From assembly GCF_027595985.1 (NCBI RefSeq), contig NC_073303.1, positions 185,092,670 through 185,156,669 on the forward strand: 64,000 nucleotides of DNA. Reading direction: 5' to 3'. The translations under genes and the position numbers were made by a program. Each line of letters opens with the position of its first letter. Position 1 is the stretch's first letter. Source of the DNA: Sorex araneus (lineage: Eukaryota > Chordata > Mammalia > Eulipotyphla > Soricidae). Of this stretch, positions 1 to 11,020 are shown one piece after another. The notes beneath the pieces are model-generated. The model searched no databases and had not been told where the DNA came from. It worked only from the letters and a program-made list of their open reading frames with translations.

Positions 1-135
1 ATACTTCATTGTTAAAGTAAATGTGCTAATAATATTACTTCAGTGTTGCAGACTTTCAATAAGTTTAAAAAACAGGGATTCAACTTTTTTCTCCTATGTA
101 TATTGAAGCTTATTGTTTTTAAATATCTTATTGTG

Positions 136-200
136 GAGGCTGGAGAAATAGTACAGAAAATAGAGTGCTTGTCTCGAACATGGGTTTGATCACCAGCATT

Positions 201-235
<35 letters not shown>

Positions 236-500
236 TTGCTTTTTGGGTCACACCCAGCGATGCTCAGGGGTCATTCCTGGCTCTGCACTCAGGAATCACC
301 CCTGGCGTTGCTCGGGGGACCATATGGGATGCTGGGAATCGAACCCGGGTCGGCCGCATGCAAGGCTAATGCCCTAACCGCTGTGCTATCACTCCAGCCC
401 AGATCACCAGCATTTTAGATGGTCCCTGGACCCACTTAGAGTGATCTCTGAGTATAGAGCCATGAGATAGTCCTGAGCACCATTAGTTGTGGACCATAAG
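136..500 (+). mobile_element. Old type A SINE, split by a younger SINE
   Basis: A diverged tRNA-like head (ggctggagaaatagtacag, from about 140) runs into the insertion at 204-401 and resumes with the usual type A tail wording (ctgagcacc) near 475. It is the host of the next feature. Confidence 0.7.
204..401 (-). mobile_element. Type A SINE, young, nested
   Basis: Reverse-orientation type A SINE: (TTTA)n tail, gggtcacaccc, a well preserved Pol III B box (reverse of gggttcgattcc) and the start ccagccc. A 16-bp duplication, gatcaccagcatttta, lies at 188-203 and 402-417, so insertion into the older SINE is directly visible. Confidence 0.93.
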
Positions 501-640
501 ATTTATAGAACTACACTTGTAAGATATGGTCCCATGAGCACCACTAAGAGTGACCCCCCCCCAAGCTCAGAGCCATGAGTTAGCCCTGAGCATGTCAAGG
601 TGTGGCCCCACACCCTAAGCCTGCAAAAATGACAAAAGGC
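418..640 (+). mobile_element. Degenerate SINE tails
   Basis: Two successive blocks resemble the type A 3' region (tatggtcccatgagcacc and gttagccctgagcat). The first probably belongs to the SINE starting at 136; the second looks like a 5'-truncated copy. Confidence 0.5.
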
Positions 641-1116
641 TAAAAGTTAGTTAGGAGATATCAAATAATCACAAGGCATCTTGTGAGTTAATATCATTTT
701 CCCAGTAATTTTTTAATATTTTCTATCTCAAGACACTTTAAAAATATTTGTTCTCATAGCCCTACAATTTCTATTTCTAGGTATATGGCCAAAAGAAACA
801 AAAGAATGTATGTGAAATTCTCATGCTCACTCTAGAACTACCAATAAGCATAAAAAATGTAAGCTAGATATATAATAGATGTTAATTTGGGTAATTATAT
901 AAAATATATAAAATGAGCATCAGACAGCAATTGAATTATATCTACAGTAATTATTAATCACTTAGAAAATGAATTATTTTCTGAATGCTAAAACGATGCA
1001 GGAAGACCAATTATAATTATGGAAGTAACTTAAACTTATAGCTTGTAAGAAATATATTAATCTACAGTAATATATGTATTAATATCTACAGTAATATCCA
1101 ATTAATATATCACTCA
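641..1116. other. AT-rich unique sequence
   Basis: No open frame, splice-flanked block or repeat family recognised. Confidence 0.5.
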
Positions 1117-1373
1117 GGCTGGAGCGATAGCACAGTGGATAGGGCACTTGCCTTGCAAGGGGCCTACCCGGGTTCAATTCCTCCATCACTCTCAGATTGT
1201 CCTGCAAGCTACCAAGGGTATCCCGCCCATATGGCAGAACCTGACAAGCTACCTATGGCATATTCTATATGCCAAAAGCAGTAACAACAAGTCTCACAAC
1301 GGAGACAGTATTGGTGCCCGCTCAAGCAAATTGATGAACAACGGGATAACAGTGCTATATATAGTGCTACAGT
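1117..1373 (+). mobile_element. Type B SINE, full length
   Basis: tRNA-like head with intact A box (tagcacagtgg) and B box (ggttcaattcc), then the RTE-like leader block (gcatattctatatgcc, gtaacaacaag), then the RTE-like 3' end (ctcaagcaaattgatgaac) and short tandem tail. Confidence 0.93.
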
Positions 1374-1410
1374 TATATCAGTGGCTTATGTGATAACAAT
1401 TCTGGCTTAT

Positions 1411-1585
1411 ATTTTTTTTTCCTTTTTGGGTCACACCCGGAAATGCACAGGGGTCATTCCTGGCTCATGCACTCAGGAATAAATCCTGGCGGTGCTCAGG
1501 GGACCATATGGGATGCTGGGATTCGAACCCGGGTCGGCCGCGTGCAAGGCAAACGCCTTACCCGAAGTGCTATCACTCCAGCCCC
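1411..1585 (-). mobile_element. Type A SINE
   Basis: Reverse copy from the poly-T side (tttttgggtcacacccgg) to the head (gctatcactccagccc); B box preserved. Lies 40 bp from the type B copy to its left, tail to tail. Confidence 0.93.
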
Positions 1586-2269
1586 CTTATAATTTTTAAT
1601 ATTATCCTTTAGAATTTCTAAGTGATGTGAAGTGTACAAAATATTCTATTCTCAAGATCCATATTAGTATGTAACTAAATGAAAAAATTTGGAAACAAAT
1701 TGATTTCTTTAAACTATTTCTATTAGTTTTTTTAAGAATTGTCATCTCATTATGTTATAAAATAAGTGGTTTTACCAGTAGAAATATTTTTCTTACATGT
1801 TTGTAGGCTAGAAGTCTGAATTTACAGTATGGACAGGATTGGTATCTTCTGAAACCTCTTCTTCAGAACGCAGATGGCTCACCTTTTTCATATCTTGATA
1901 TTACCTCACTCTAAGTGCTAAACTCCTGACTCTTTTCCTCTGTTCTAAACTTCGAATGGTTGTAGTAAAAGGAGGAGGGGGAGTAATTTTTTGAATTGCA
2001 GGAAATACTTGTACCAAATACATCAGCTAAAGTGCTAATTTACGTGAGATTTACAAAACTCTCAAAAGCTCAATAACTAAAATAAAAGTAATAAAGAAAA
2101 AAATGGGAAAGGAGATGAAAAATACTTTACTAAAGATGACATATACAAAGATGACATGTATGGCCAGTTGACATAAAAAAATGTTTACTGTAACACAGAA
2201 ACAATAATTGGAAAAGATAAAATTATATCTGTTGTAGTACTTATTACAATAGACAGGTTATAGTAATAC
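1586..2269. other. Unique sequence
   Basis: No gene or repeat recognised. One G-rich run sits near 1970-1985. Confidence 0.5.
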
Positions 2270-2437
2270 TCAAATTTCCAACAACAGAGGCATAAACAAA
2301 GATATTTTGACATACATATTTGAAATATATATAATGATTTATATGTATATTATGGAAAACTATTCAACTATAAGAAAATATAAAACCAAATAATTTCCTA
2401 AATGAGGATGAAATTAGGAATAATAATAATAATAATC
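2270..2437 (+). mobile_element. Ancient L1 fragment (ORF2 end)
   Basis: Text such as ccaacaacagaggc and tattatggaaaactattcaactataag follows the order found at the end of mammalian L1 ORF2 (the region encoding the YTMEYY-like segment). It is heavily mutated and interrupted by the next element. Confidence 0.55.
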
Positions 2438-2627
2438 ACTGCATCACTGTATCACTGTCATCCCATTGTTTGCTCGAGCAGGCGCCAGTAATGTCTCCAT
2501 TTGTCCCCATTGCGTGCTAGTGTAGCCCAATTGCGTACTGGAGTCTCTTTCAGGGGAATGAGGACCGTCATTGTTACTGTTTTTGGCATATCGAGTATGC
2601 CACGGGTAGCTTGCTAGGCTCTGGTGT
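2438..2627 (-). mobile_element. Mini-RTE: leader joined to RTE 3' coding end
   Basis: Read on the minus strand, this has the leader block shared with type B SINEs (catactcgatatgcc, acagtaacaa), an extension into cctcattcccctgaaagag, and then sequence matching the last codons of the RTE frame seen at 15235-15330 (ttgggctacactagcacgc, gacaaatggagac). It ends in a gtgatacagtgat tail. No tRNA head is present. The junction implies an RTE that lost almost its whole reading frame. Confidence 0.75.
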
Positions 2628-2848
2628 ATTAAGAAATCACAATATATAACATACAAAGCAGTTGCCTACATAGATTAAGCAGTACTAATCTGCTTGGTTC
2701 TTTTTACTGAGACACAAATGCAGGCCTCCTTCTGCCAGGGCTATGTTTTATGTCCTGTAACTTATCATTGAGTGTTTAAGAAGTTGAACTTAGAAAGACA
2801 GGCAGGTGCTGGGGGATATGTGAAAGAGTGCTCATCACAACAAATTAA
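2628..2848. other. Unclassified spacer
   Basis: Unique-looking sequence between two mini-RTE elements; a diverged SINE head may lie near 2805-2840 but is not convincing. Confidence 0.4.
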
Positions 2849-3068
2849 ATCACTGTATCACTGTATCACTGTCATTCTGTTTGTTGATTTACTCGAGCGG
2901 ACACCAGTAACATCTCTATTACACACACCCCTGAGATTTTAGCAGCCTCTCCTTTCTCATTTTTCCTAACGATTGGAGGCTCTTACAGGGCCAGGGGAAT
3001 GAGACCTATTGGTACTGTTTATGGCATAATCGAATACGACACGGGGGTAGCTTGCCAGGCTCTCCTAT
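2849..3068 (-). mobile_element. Mini-RTE with longer leader
   Basis: On the minus strand: cctggcaagctacc, the gtattcgattatgcc leader, then a long leader stretch ending aggctgctaaaatctcaggg that also occurs before the frame in RTE copy 1 (near 12520-12545). It then jumps to the RTE 3' end (gagatgttactggtgtccgc) and a (gtgatacа-like) tandem tail. It lacks a tRNA head and keeps more leader than its neighbour at 2438. Confidence 0.75.
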
Positions 3069-3099
3069 TTAATTATTTAACAGATTAAATAATTGGAAA

Positions 3100-3480
3100 T
3101 AAAAATTAAATAATAATAGGAAATAGAGTATCAAACAAAATAAATTGGAGGGAGAAATGACAAACACCAAATGAACTCACTCACCTGGTATTTCTTTGTT
3201 ATAGAAACAAAACAAGGATATTAACAGTATTAAATGATAATGAACCACACAGCCCCAAATTATTGAACAGAAGAAACCATAAAAGAAATGGCAGATAACT
3301 GAGGAGATGATGGGTGGACTAGAAATAACAGGGGATGCTATTGGGAATCCTTGGGTAATTTGATGAAGGTGACATAAAGAAGCAGTGTACATCAAAATTA
3401 TGAACATTGATAGCATTGTAAATGTGTGACCTAAGCTATAATTGCATAACCAAAAATCTTAAATTTTAAAAAATAAAAAT
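3100..3480 (+). mobile_element. Ancient L1 3' UTR-like remnant
   Basis: The order gacaaacaccaaatgaactcactca then agaaacaaaacaaggat resembles the region after ORF2 in old mammalian L1s. Diverged, and assigned from word order only; it may continue the fragment at 2270. Confidence 0.4.
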
Positions 3481-3783
3481 GAAAAAAGATATAAACTAAG
3501 TTGAAGGATGAATGAACATAAATTTAATTTGTTTTCTTTTTTAATTTTTTAAAAATGTTTAAGCAACATTTTATTGTAGCATACATTTCTGGTGTTTAGC
3601 CTGTGCATGTATCACATTCAGTTAACCACTGAAAGACCAACTTTATTCCTTTCACTTATTTGTCTACCTCTTTCCCTTTTCATCAAGTTCATATCCTAAA
3701 ATGCTGTCTGTTAATGTTTTACTTAATATAATAAAAATAACTTTGCTTTTTGTTAGAACCAGTGCAGAAGGTATCGCCCAAGT

Positions 3784-4083
3784 TTGTTGTACATTTACCA
3801 TTTTCCACTAAACATAATTCTGTTGGTCTTTAGGAATTTATTTTCACGGCCAACTTCTAATTATTTGAATAGTCAGTTTCTCTGCTCTCTGACCTCCGAG
3901 AGACTTTGGCCAGCAGAAAATTCCCATAGATTAGGTAATATTCCGGACATTGGTCCCACAAAATTTGTATCAGAAGTTGTCATTCCCAGTACCACAGAAG
4001 ATAATTATATTTTTGATTCAACATCTTTAAAATACTACTTTAGCTCAAGTGAGGATCTTGTATTGGATTCTAATCTAATCTGA
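3784..4083 (+). other. Unassigned 99-codon open frame
   Basis: A 300-nt open frame in AT-rich DNA with a fairly protein-like C-terminal half containing residues such as SERLWPAENSHRLGNIPDIG. An acceptor-like sequence (ggtctttag) precedes position 3833 and a donor-like gtaata follows 3934. I do not recognise the product. The frame upstream of 3784 is closed, so this is either chance, a decayed retrocopy fragment or part of an exon. Confidence 0.2.
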
Positions 4084-4129
4084 TTTTAGGGTTCTGAGAT
4101 GATCTTGGCAGAGAAAGAAGTAAGCACAT

Positions 4130-4182
4130 GTGGAGAGAGAAAGAGAGAGAGCGAGAGAGAGAGAGAGAGAGAGGGGGGGGGA
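4130..4182 (+). repeat. (GA)n microsatellite
   Basis: GA-rich tract ending in a G run; it creates the spurious serine/leucine-rich frame on the other strand. Confidence 0.9.
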
Positions 4183-4574
4183 GGAACTGGAAGTAAAAGT
4201 GAAGAAATTAGTCTTACTGTACATAGAGAGGTACAAAATATGTGTAGAAAGACTATGAGCAAAATAATTTAGCTGGTCGGGTAATATATATATATGCCTG
4301 TGTGTATGTGCATAAATATACATATATACATGTTTATGTACACACATACATGCAAATATGCCAATATTTTGAATTGAGATCTTCAGTCTCCAGGATTTTA
4401 AAGAATCAATATCTGCTACACAGTGTGGGGCATTTTATTATGCACATCACATATGACAGAGGGTAAAAAAAATGTGAGTCTTTAAAATATTTATTTGTTT
4501 CTTTGGGGCTTATTTCCTTTGAACTGTCTATGTAGACTGTGAATTTTCAGGAGCTAAATGCTAGCAAATGACAG

Positions 4575-5005
4575 TGCTCTCACCCTGACAAGGAATCAAA
4601 GCACTAGTGCAGTTACTGGTACAGACAATTCTGATAGCAGCCAGAAGACTGTATCACAAAGATGGTTATAAGAATTGAGGATTCTCACAAGCTTGGGCCA
4701 AGCCTCACTCAGGAGTGAACCTTTTCCTAGACCTAGAAACCGCAGCATTTCATCGGACACACCCTAGCCAAACTCCAAGAGTACTGGACCATATTTGATG
4801 GGTATCAAAGGAGGAGGCAAACAACTGTCGAGGGAAATATTACATGATTTTGGTTCAGCTTTGGGGTATGGTTCAGGATGGAAGCATCAGAAATATGGTG
4901 GTGGGTAGGTACCATGGTCGTGGGATTGGTGTTTGAATATTAAATGTCATCAGATATTGTGAACTACTTTATAAAATAAAAAATGTTAAAGAGAATTGAG
5001 GCTTA
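4575..5005 (+). mobile_element. L1-tailed non-autonomous retroposon, family 2
   Basis: The last 75 bp (gtgggattggtgtttgaatatt ... actactttataaaataaa) match the end of the element at 48490-49135, while the upstream parts differ. No open frame. It ends in an A-rich tail with an AATAAA-like signal. Probably copied by L1 machinery. The 5' limit is a guess. Confidence 0.5.
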
Positions 5006-5010
5006 TATTT

Positions 5011-7345
5011 TTTTGGGAGCTAAGGAATGTTTGGAGCTAAGGAATGCAAATATGTGAGTAGAATGTGGCCTAGACCAAAGCTGAGAGGACAGAGTGCTCG
5101 GTCTCTGCTTTCCTGCTGAATTTTCATCTTAGCACTATTGGATACCCCTGGGGTTCATTTGTCCTAATGAGGACAATGGAAAGAAAGATGCAAATAGGAC
5201 CATAAGGGCTGTTCAGAAGATTATGGGCACCTTCTTGCATTCACCTTCAAATAGTTAGAGTTCTGAGGTGATCTAGGCAGAGAAAGCAGTTAGTGCATGA
5301 AAGTGGTAGAGGGGAGACACAGAGACACAGAGACAAAGAGACAGAGAGGCAGAGAGGCAGAGAGAGGAGAAACTGGAGCACTGGAGATATAACATGAGAT
5401 TTGGATCCATGACAAACTATAACCCCAGGATCATGTTAATCTCTGGGACAAAAACACCTTCTGTCTCAGAATATAATTGGGAAGGGAAAATGCATCCCCT
5501 TAAAAGAATAGAATTATATAGTTTATGGTTTTCTAGTTGTAGGGAGCAGCATGGGCAAAAATAGAGTAATAGGAAGGTGGCACTATTTTACTCTATATCT
5601 TAAGGGTCCCTTTCGCTAGGTTATGTAAATGTCCCAGCCTATGCTCTTGATGTAACAGTTGAAATTCCACGTGCTCTCATGCTCACAGTGTTTCTACAAC
5701 TTAAACAATAAGTCAGGAGTTGGGAATCAAGATGAAGAAGGGACATCTCCTTGAACAAATACCCAGACTGTGTGCTCAAGGACTCTGAGGCTATTCTAAA
5801 ATTTCTAGTGTCTTTGCATGTTTGCCTCTTTCTACTGTTTCTATGTTTGTTTGTCATATTTTCTTTGACCCACCTCCACAGTATGGATGATGATGAGGTG
5901 CCAATCCAATTGATTTAAGAAAGTAGAAAAGAGATTTTAGGGTCATTCTTGTTCTTTAGAAGCCATCACTTAGCCAGAAAACTTAAGGTGCAGATCTTTA
6001 GTCTCTGAGGAATATTTTTTCAAAGCATGTGGCTCTCCTGATTTAGTTTTATCAATTGTGGTTTTTCATCAAAATGATCAAGTAAAAGCAGTACATGATC
6101 TCTAATCAGCACTGTCAGGTCCTTTCTGTCGACTGGTAATTTAAATAATAGAATGTACTTGATTTTTAGATGGAAATTTATGGGCATAGTGTGAACATTG
6201 ATCGTGTTTACTTAGACTTATGTTGTTGCATCTTTACAAATCTAAGAAACAAATCATTTCGGGAAAACACAGGAAACTACATTTTGTGTTATGTCACTGT
6301 TGGGAATGATACTGAATAAAGAATGACAGCAAAGTATTTGGGGGTAGTTGCTTTCAGCATATCAAATCAGCATCTTTGCAACTGTTCAAGAGAAGTTATT
6401 TGATGTTTTCCTCTAGGTCTCTTAATAATTCTGAGTGCCCCATGAACAGAAATTAGAATCCAAGATCATTAAGCATGCATCGCACACTTTGCTCTCTTCC
6501 TCTCTGATATCCCCTTTTAAATTGCAACAAATCAAAGAATGTCACAAACACATGAGTCAAGCTCGAAACAATGCATGAGAAGGGCAATAAATAATGAAAG
6601 CTATCTTATGGTATCTTAAGTTAATGCCATGTTCGGTTTACACTGTGAAATTTGTAATTTATGTTTCCGTAAAAAATCTCTCTTTCCAAGGTATTTTATA
6701 AAAGTCGATCTGTCAAATCCTGTGTGTGTTAGAGCTCAGCCAGGCTCCATAAAATGAAAACAAAGTTAAACAACTTCACAAGAGACAGAAATGGCCTTTT
6801 AAGATTCACAGGAGTGTGCCTCCCTGTCTAATCTGAGCAGCCATCATGGTGAGATTGATGTGCCTTGGCTGAGAAGTGTTTCATGAGGCGGCTGTCTGCT
6901 CAGTGGTACCAGAATGGAGCTATCTGTCTTCATTGTAGTCCATTAACATGCCCCTCAGATCTATCAGGCAAATGTCGACATACCTACTTTATAAATTATT
7001 ACCAGTGACAGTTAAATATTTCAGAACTTGTTTGTGAATATCATGCCCCCAAATGCGTTAAATTCACTCATGCACAATTTTAAGCACCTCAACTTCAAGA
7101 ATTATTTGAAACACTTTTGAATTATTTGAATTATTGAATTATTTGAAACTAAGTTTGCACGCTATTAAGGTACATGAAAAAAGAGAGACTGTGAATTATT
7201 CACTAATAAGGGCACATTTGCTTCCTTTGAGATTAAGGAGCATTTTCACATCCACGTGATCCCAAGAATGAAACTGAATTGCTCTCCTTTCAATTGCAAA
7301 ACCATTTTGAGTGGAAAATCATGTTTTCAAGGGGTTTAACTGAAA

Positions 7346-7397
<52 letters not shown>

Positions 7398-7555
7398 AAT
7401 AGCATGTTGCAGCTCATTAACATTTTACTTACACATTGACAAATAGTAGTTCTAATTGCATTTTAATGCATAAAAGTCCACAGTTTTGCTTTAATAATTT
7501 TACTTAACTTACCACTGCCTTTTCAAACTGCTAGGTGGTACTCACCTAACAATTA
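5011..7555. other. Long unique region with one microsatellite cluster
   Basis: A GACACAGA-type repeat occupies 5318-5375. The rest holds no SINE, LINE or LTR that I can see. The part at 6560-7100 is less AT-rich than its surroundings and has no open frame, which would fit an old conserved non-coding element, but nothing in the sequence proves it. Confidence 0.4.
7346..7395 (+). repeat. (CT)n microsatellite
   Basis: About 50 bp of nearly pure CT dinucleotide. Confidence 0.95.
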
Positions 7556-7570
7556 CTCTAAAGTTTTCTT

Positions 7571-7760
7571 TTTTGTTTTTTTGGTTCTTTTTTGCTTTTG
7601 GGGTCACACCCAGCAATGCACAGGGGATATTCCTGGCTCTGCACTCAGGAATTACCCCTGGCGGTACTCAGGGGACCATATGGGATGCTGGGAATCTAAC
7701 CCAGGTTGGCCGAGTGCAAGCCAAATTCCCTACCCGCTGTGCTATATATAGCTCCATCCC
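7571..7760 (-). mobile_element. Type A SINE
   Basis: Reverse copy with T-rich tail, gggtcacacccagc and the tRNA head at right. A 15-bp target duplication with one mismatch (ctctaaagttttctt / ctctaatgttttctt) flanks it at 7556-7570 and 7761-7775. A tata expansion interrupts the A-box region. Confidence 0.92.
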
Positions 7761-7775
7761 CTCTAATGTTTTCTT

Positions 7776-9750
7776 GAAGTTAAGCTAACTATATGTTAAT
7801 TCACTTTGGGCACTTTGAGACAGTGAGAAATTCTTTCAGTATGATGAAAAGAAATTTCAACTGACTAAAATTAAATGATTAAAATGTATTTACTAATATA
7901 AAACCTCTGCTTTTCAAAGTATACTTTCTTAGAAGTAGAGGTGACTTTTCATTAATAAAAGTTTCTTAGTTGCAAAATGGCATAAGACTTAAACAGCATA
8001 TTAAAATTGAGTATATATTCTTTGGGGATAAAAAATAGCATTTGAAGAACAGCAATTATGAAATTATTACCAAGACATCATTAAATCTGCTTAATATATT
8101 AGAAGGCCAGATCATGAATAAATTATTCTCAAGATACTATAAAAAGGAAGCTTCATGTAAATTATTTTGATATATTTAATAGTTTCTTAGTAATTTCTTA
8201 AAGTAGTATCTATAAGTGGTTGAAATCCATATATAAATATATTTATATATATAGAAGGTAGAAAAAGAAGTAGAGGAAGTTTTAATAATATTCATAAATA
8301 TTAAAAGTAAGGGAAATAATTAAAAGTATCACAGTACTCCCTGGTTCCAGTATATCTAATTTATATATGTTTTGGCAGGAAGAAGGAGGTCAAATGAGAA
8401 AAAATTATCAAGGATGATGCTGGAAGAAGATGTGATTTTATTTTAAATTTTGCTTTGCCACTTCCAATTCTTTGTTTTATATATTTATTAAAATTTATGT
8501 GATTCTGTAGTTTTAATATATGCATTCTAGTTTATGTAGAATATCTTACTTTTATACCCTGATAACTGCAGGCATTGAACATACCCAAGTGTTTGTTGAT
8601 GACATCTATATTTCTTTATCCTCTTTTTTTTTCTTTATCCTGTATACCTGCTGTATACAGATATATATCTACAGAGGATATATATCTACAGAGGATATAT
8701 ATCTACATACATCCGTAGGTATATATATAGACACATATGAATAAATATAGAATATATATAGGATATGCACAAATAGAAACATATAAAAGGGTATAGATAT
8801 AGATTACATATATATAGATAAAAGACATAGTTTAACTTCTTTGGAGGTGTCTGTAAAGTTTTATTCAAAGTTTCTGATTGGGTTGATTTTAAGTTTTTTT
8901 GTTGACTTTTGTATTTCCTTTCTATATCTTAGATAGTAGATGCAAGTTATGAGAATATTTTCTTCCTTTGATTATGAATGTCTGACTTTTTGTTTCATAT
9001 TCAACAATCTTTTCAGGCTAGTATGTACTCACCTTTTATTTTGCTTTTACATTAGAATCAAATCACTGAAGACATCTATGAATCTAATACCATTCATACT
9101 TTTCATAGTACCATTCATAATTAATGAGTAATTTTATAAAAAACTTACATTGCGACATTTAAATTTTTATGTGATGTCATAAGCTGATAGTCTTAAATTT
9201 ACTGCACTTTGCAACCTTTAAGTCATTTTAGAATGAATATACAAAACACAGTTTTATCAGTATACTTTAAAATGAGAAACATATTTCTATACATGTATAC
9301 AAGGGAGGGCCATAAAAATAAATGTTTCATTGAAGTCATTTCGTATTCAATTTCTATCAGTGCCAAATAATGTGATTAAAAAGTAAGGGAATAGGACCTT
9401 GTCAAAACGTCACAGAGCAATTAAAAACGGACACATATTTAACCTCATAAACTTCCAGGAAAGTAGAATGGAAATTATCCAACATAAATACAGATGACAA
9501 ATCATTAAAAAAATACCCTGCAAAAAATATTAAATTAGTGAATTAAATGATATGATTTTATCACTACACTCTACTTTTTCAGCAAGAGAAATAGAAATGA
9601 GATTCAAAGAGATAGTTTCAATAACTGAAAAAATGACATATGAAAATGCCCCAAAACACCTAGTAGGACTTCATCAGCTTCATCAACAAATAGAAAGTTC
9701 ATTGAATTACATTTGAGAGTTCTTTGCAAAGTTAGAGAAAAAGAATAAAC
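7776..9750. other. AT-rich region with minisatellite
   Basis: No gene recognised. A 17-bp unit (atatatatctacagagg) is repeated almost three times from 8661 to about 8709, inside a larger TA-rich tract reaching 8820. Confidence 0.5.
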
Positions 9751-9860
9751 ATATAGATTCTGGGAATTGTAAATAGTGCTGCAATGAACATAGAAGTGAA
9801 GACGATGTTTCTGCTGTAAGTTTTTGGACCCCTTGGGCATATTGCCAGAAGTGGTGGATT
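9751..9860 (-). mobile_element. L1 ORF2 C-terminal fragment, antisense
   Basis: Minus-strand translation includes TSMFIAALFTIPRIY, matching the conserved MFIAALFTIAK segment of L1 ORF2. It directly precedes the sense-oriented mini-L1 at 9880-10497, so it may be the inverted part of a twin-primed insertion. Confidence 0.7.
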
Positions 9861-9879
9861 TTTCCTCTCCACCCTGTTT

Positions 9880-10497
9880 TTCTGCGTGGAAAATAGCGGC
9901 AGCAGCAAAATCCAAGTGGTGAGAGCCACCTTCTAAGACTTCCAACCCAGAGGTATGAACTTTGCAGTTTTGTGACTCATAGGCGATCATGGGAAGCAGG
10001 CGTTACCAGCACGCCCTCAACCCAGATAAGATCCGGAGCTGCCGAACACGAAACGGACCTTCTGCTGCTAAAGGCATGATCTGAGAGGTCTTCTAACCCA
10101 TTTTGGCACCCAGTGCGGCTTCTTACAGAAATGCATCTAGACTGTGAACTGAGCTAAAATATCAGAAATCCAAAATCTCATAGTCTTCATTCTCAGCAAT
10201 GAAAAGACATTATTAAATGATGCCTTTTCAGCAGGCCTGATTGTTGGGGGAAAATTCCAAACAATAATAGTGAGTTCTCTATTGAAATATTGAATGTATT
10301 CAAAGTATAGAGAGAATAAAATGAAGATCATTAGCGACTTAGGTTGGGGCTGGGTGGGAGGGGGTATTTTGGGGTTCTTGGTGGTGGAACATGTGCACAG
10401 GTGAAGGAATGGGGGTTCAATCATTATATGACTGAGACTTAAACCTGAAAGCTTTATTTTTTTCATGGTGATTCAATAAAATAATTTTTTTTAAAAA
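9880..10497 (+). mobile_element. Mini-L1: 5' segment joined to L1 3' UTR
   Basis: A moderately GC-rich 5' part (9880-10150) is joined to the 3' segment shared with 44700-45707. The shared part runs from cagaaatccaaaa through gaaatattgaatgta, a G-rich run, gactgagacttaa and gtgattcaataaaat. That 3' segment is alignable by eye to the 3' UTR end of the L1 at 30600-30730. No ORF1 or ORF2 is present. The motif gcatctagactgtgaactgag just before the join recurs in the 45-kb copy as gtctccagactgagaactaag. Confidence 0.65.
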
Positions 10498-10533
10498 AAG
10501 AATAACCATATGAAACATTGATAGAAATTCATT

Positions 10534-10710
10534 CTGGGGGACCGAAGCAATAGTACAGCAGGTAGGGCATTTGCTTTGCAAGTGGCAGACCAAGTCCCAT
10601 ATGGTCTCCTAACAACAAGCAGGAGTAATTCCTGAGCGCAGAGCCAGGAGTAACTCCTGAGCATCGCTAAGTGTGACCCTCCTAAAAAGCAAAAATTAAA
10701 AAAAAAAAGT
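10534..10710 (+). mobile_element. Type A SINE
   Basis: Head (ccgaagcaatagtacagcagg) is diverged and the B box is mostly lost. The tail (ctgagcatcgctaagtgtgacc) and A-run are clear. Confidence 0.85.
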
Positions 10711-10747
10711 TTTCTTTAAATTAGCAATCCAGCACCCTCCCACCCTC

Positions 10748-10766
10748 CCTTCTCTCTCTTCTCTCT

Positions 10767-10812
<46 letters not shown>

Positions 10813-10846
10813 GTTTGTGTGTGTGTGTGTGTGTGTTTGTGTGTGT
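10748..10846 (+). repeat. (CT)n-(GT)n compound microsatellite
   Basis: CT-rich run to 10813 followed by a GT run, sitting at the tail side of the SINE at 10848. Confidence 0.95.
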
Positions 10847-10847
10847 C

Positions 10848-11020
10848 TTTGGACACATTCAGCTGTACTCAGAACTTGTGCCTGGCTCTGGGTACACGGA
10901 TAATTTCTGGCAAGACTCAGGTATCCTTAGGAATCTTGTGTGGTGTTGCTGGACACCAAAACCAGATCTTTTATATGGAAGGCAGGAGTCTTACCCACTG
11001 TACTACCTCTCTGACCCTAG
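10848..11020 (-). mobile_element. Old SINE, type A-like
   Basis: Reverse copy: ggacacattcagc, ctggctctgggta and a decayed head (cactgtactacctctctgaccc). The microsatellite to the left probably grew from its tail. Confidence 0.65.

Noticed and set aside
236..399. True tRNA gene, because A and B boxes are well preserved
   Set aside because: The sequence continues into the SINE body and tail and is flanked by a target duplication; the tRNA fold is not maintained.
5318..5375. CRISPR-like or regulatory tandem array
   Set aside because: It is a simple GACACAGA/GAGGCA microsatellite in a mammalian genome without spacers.
9604..9990. 128-codon minus-strand frame
   Set aside because: It spans antisense L1 debris and the mini-L1 5' body in the wrong frame for ORF2; no continuous product.
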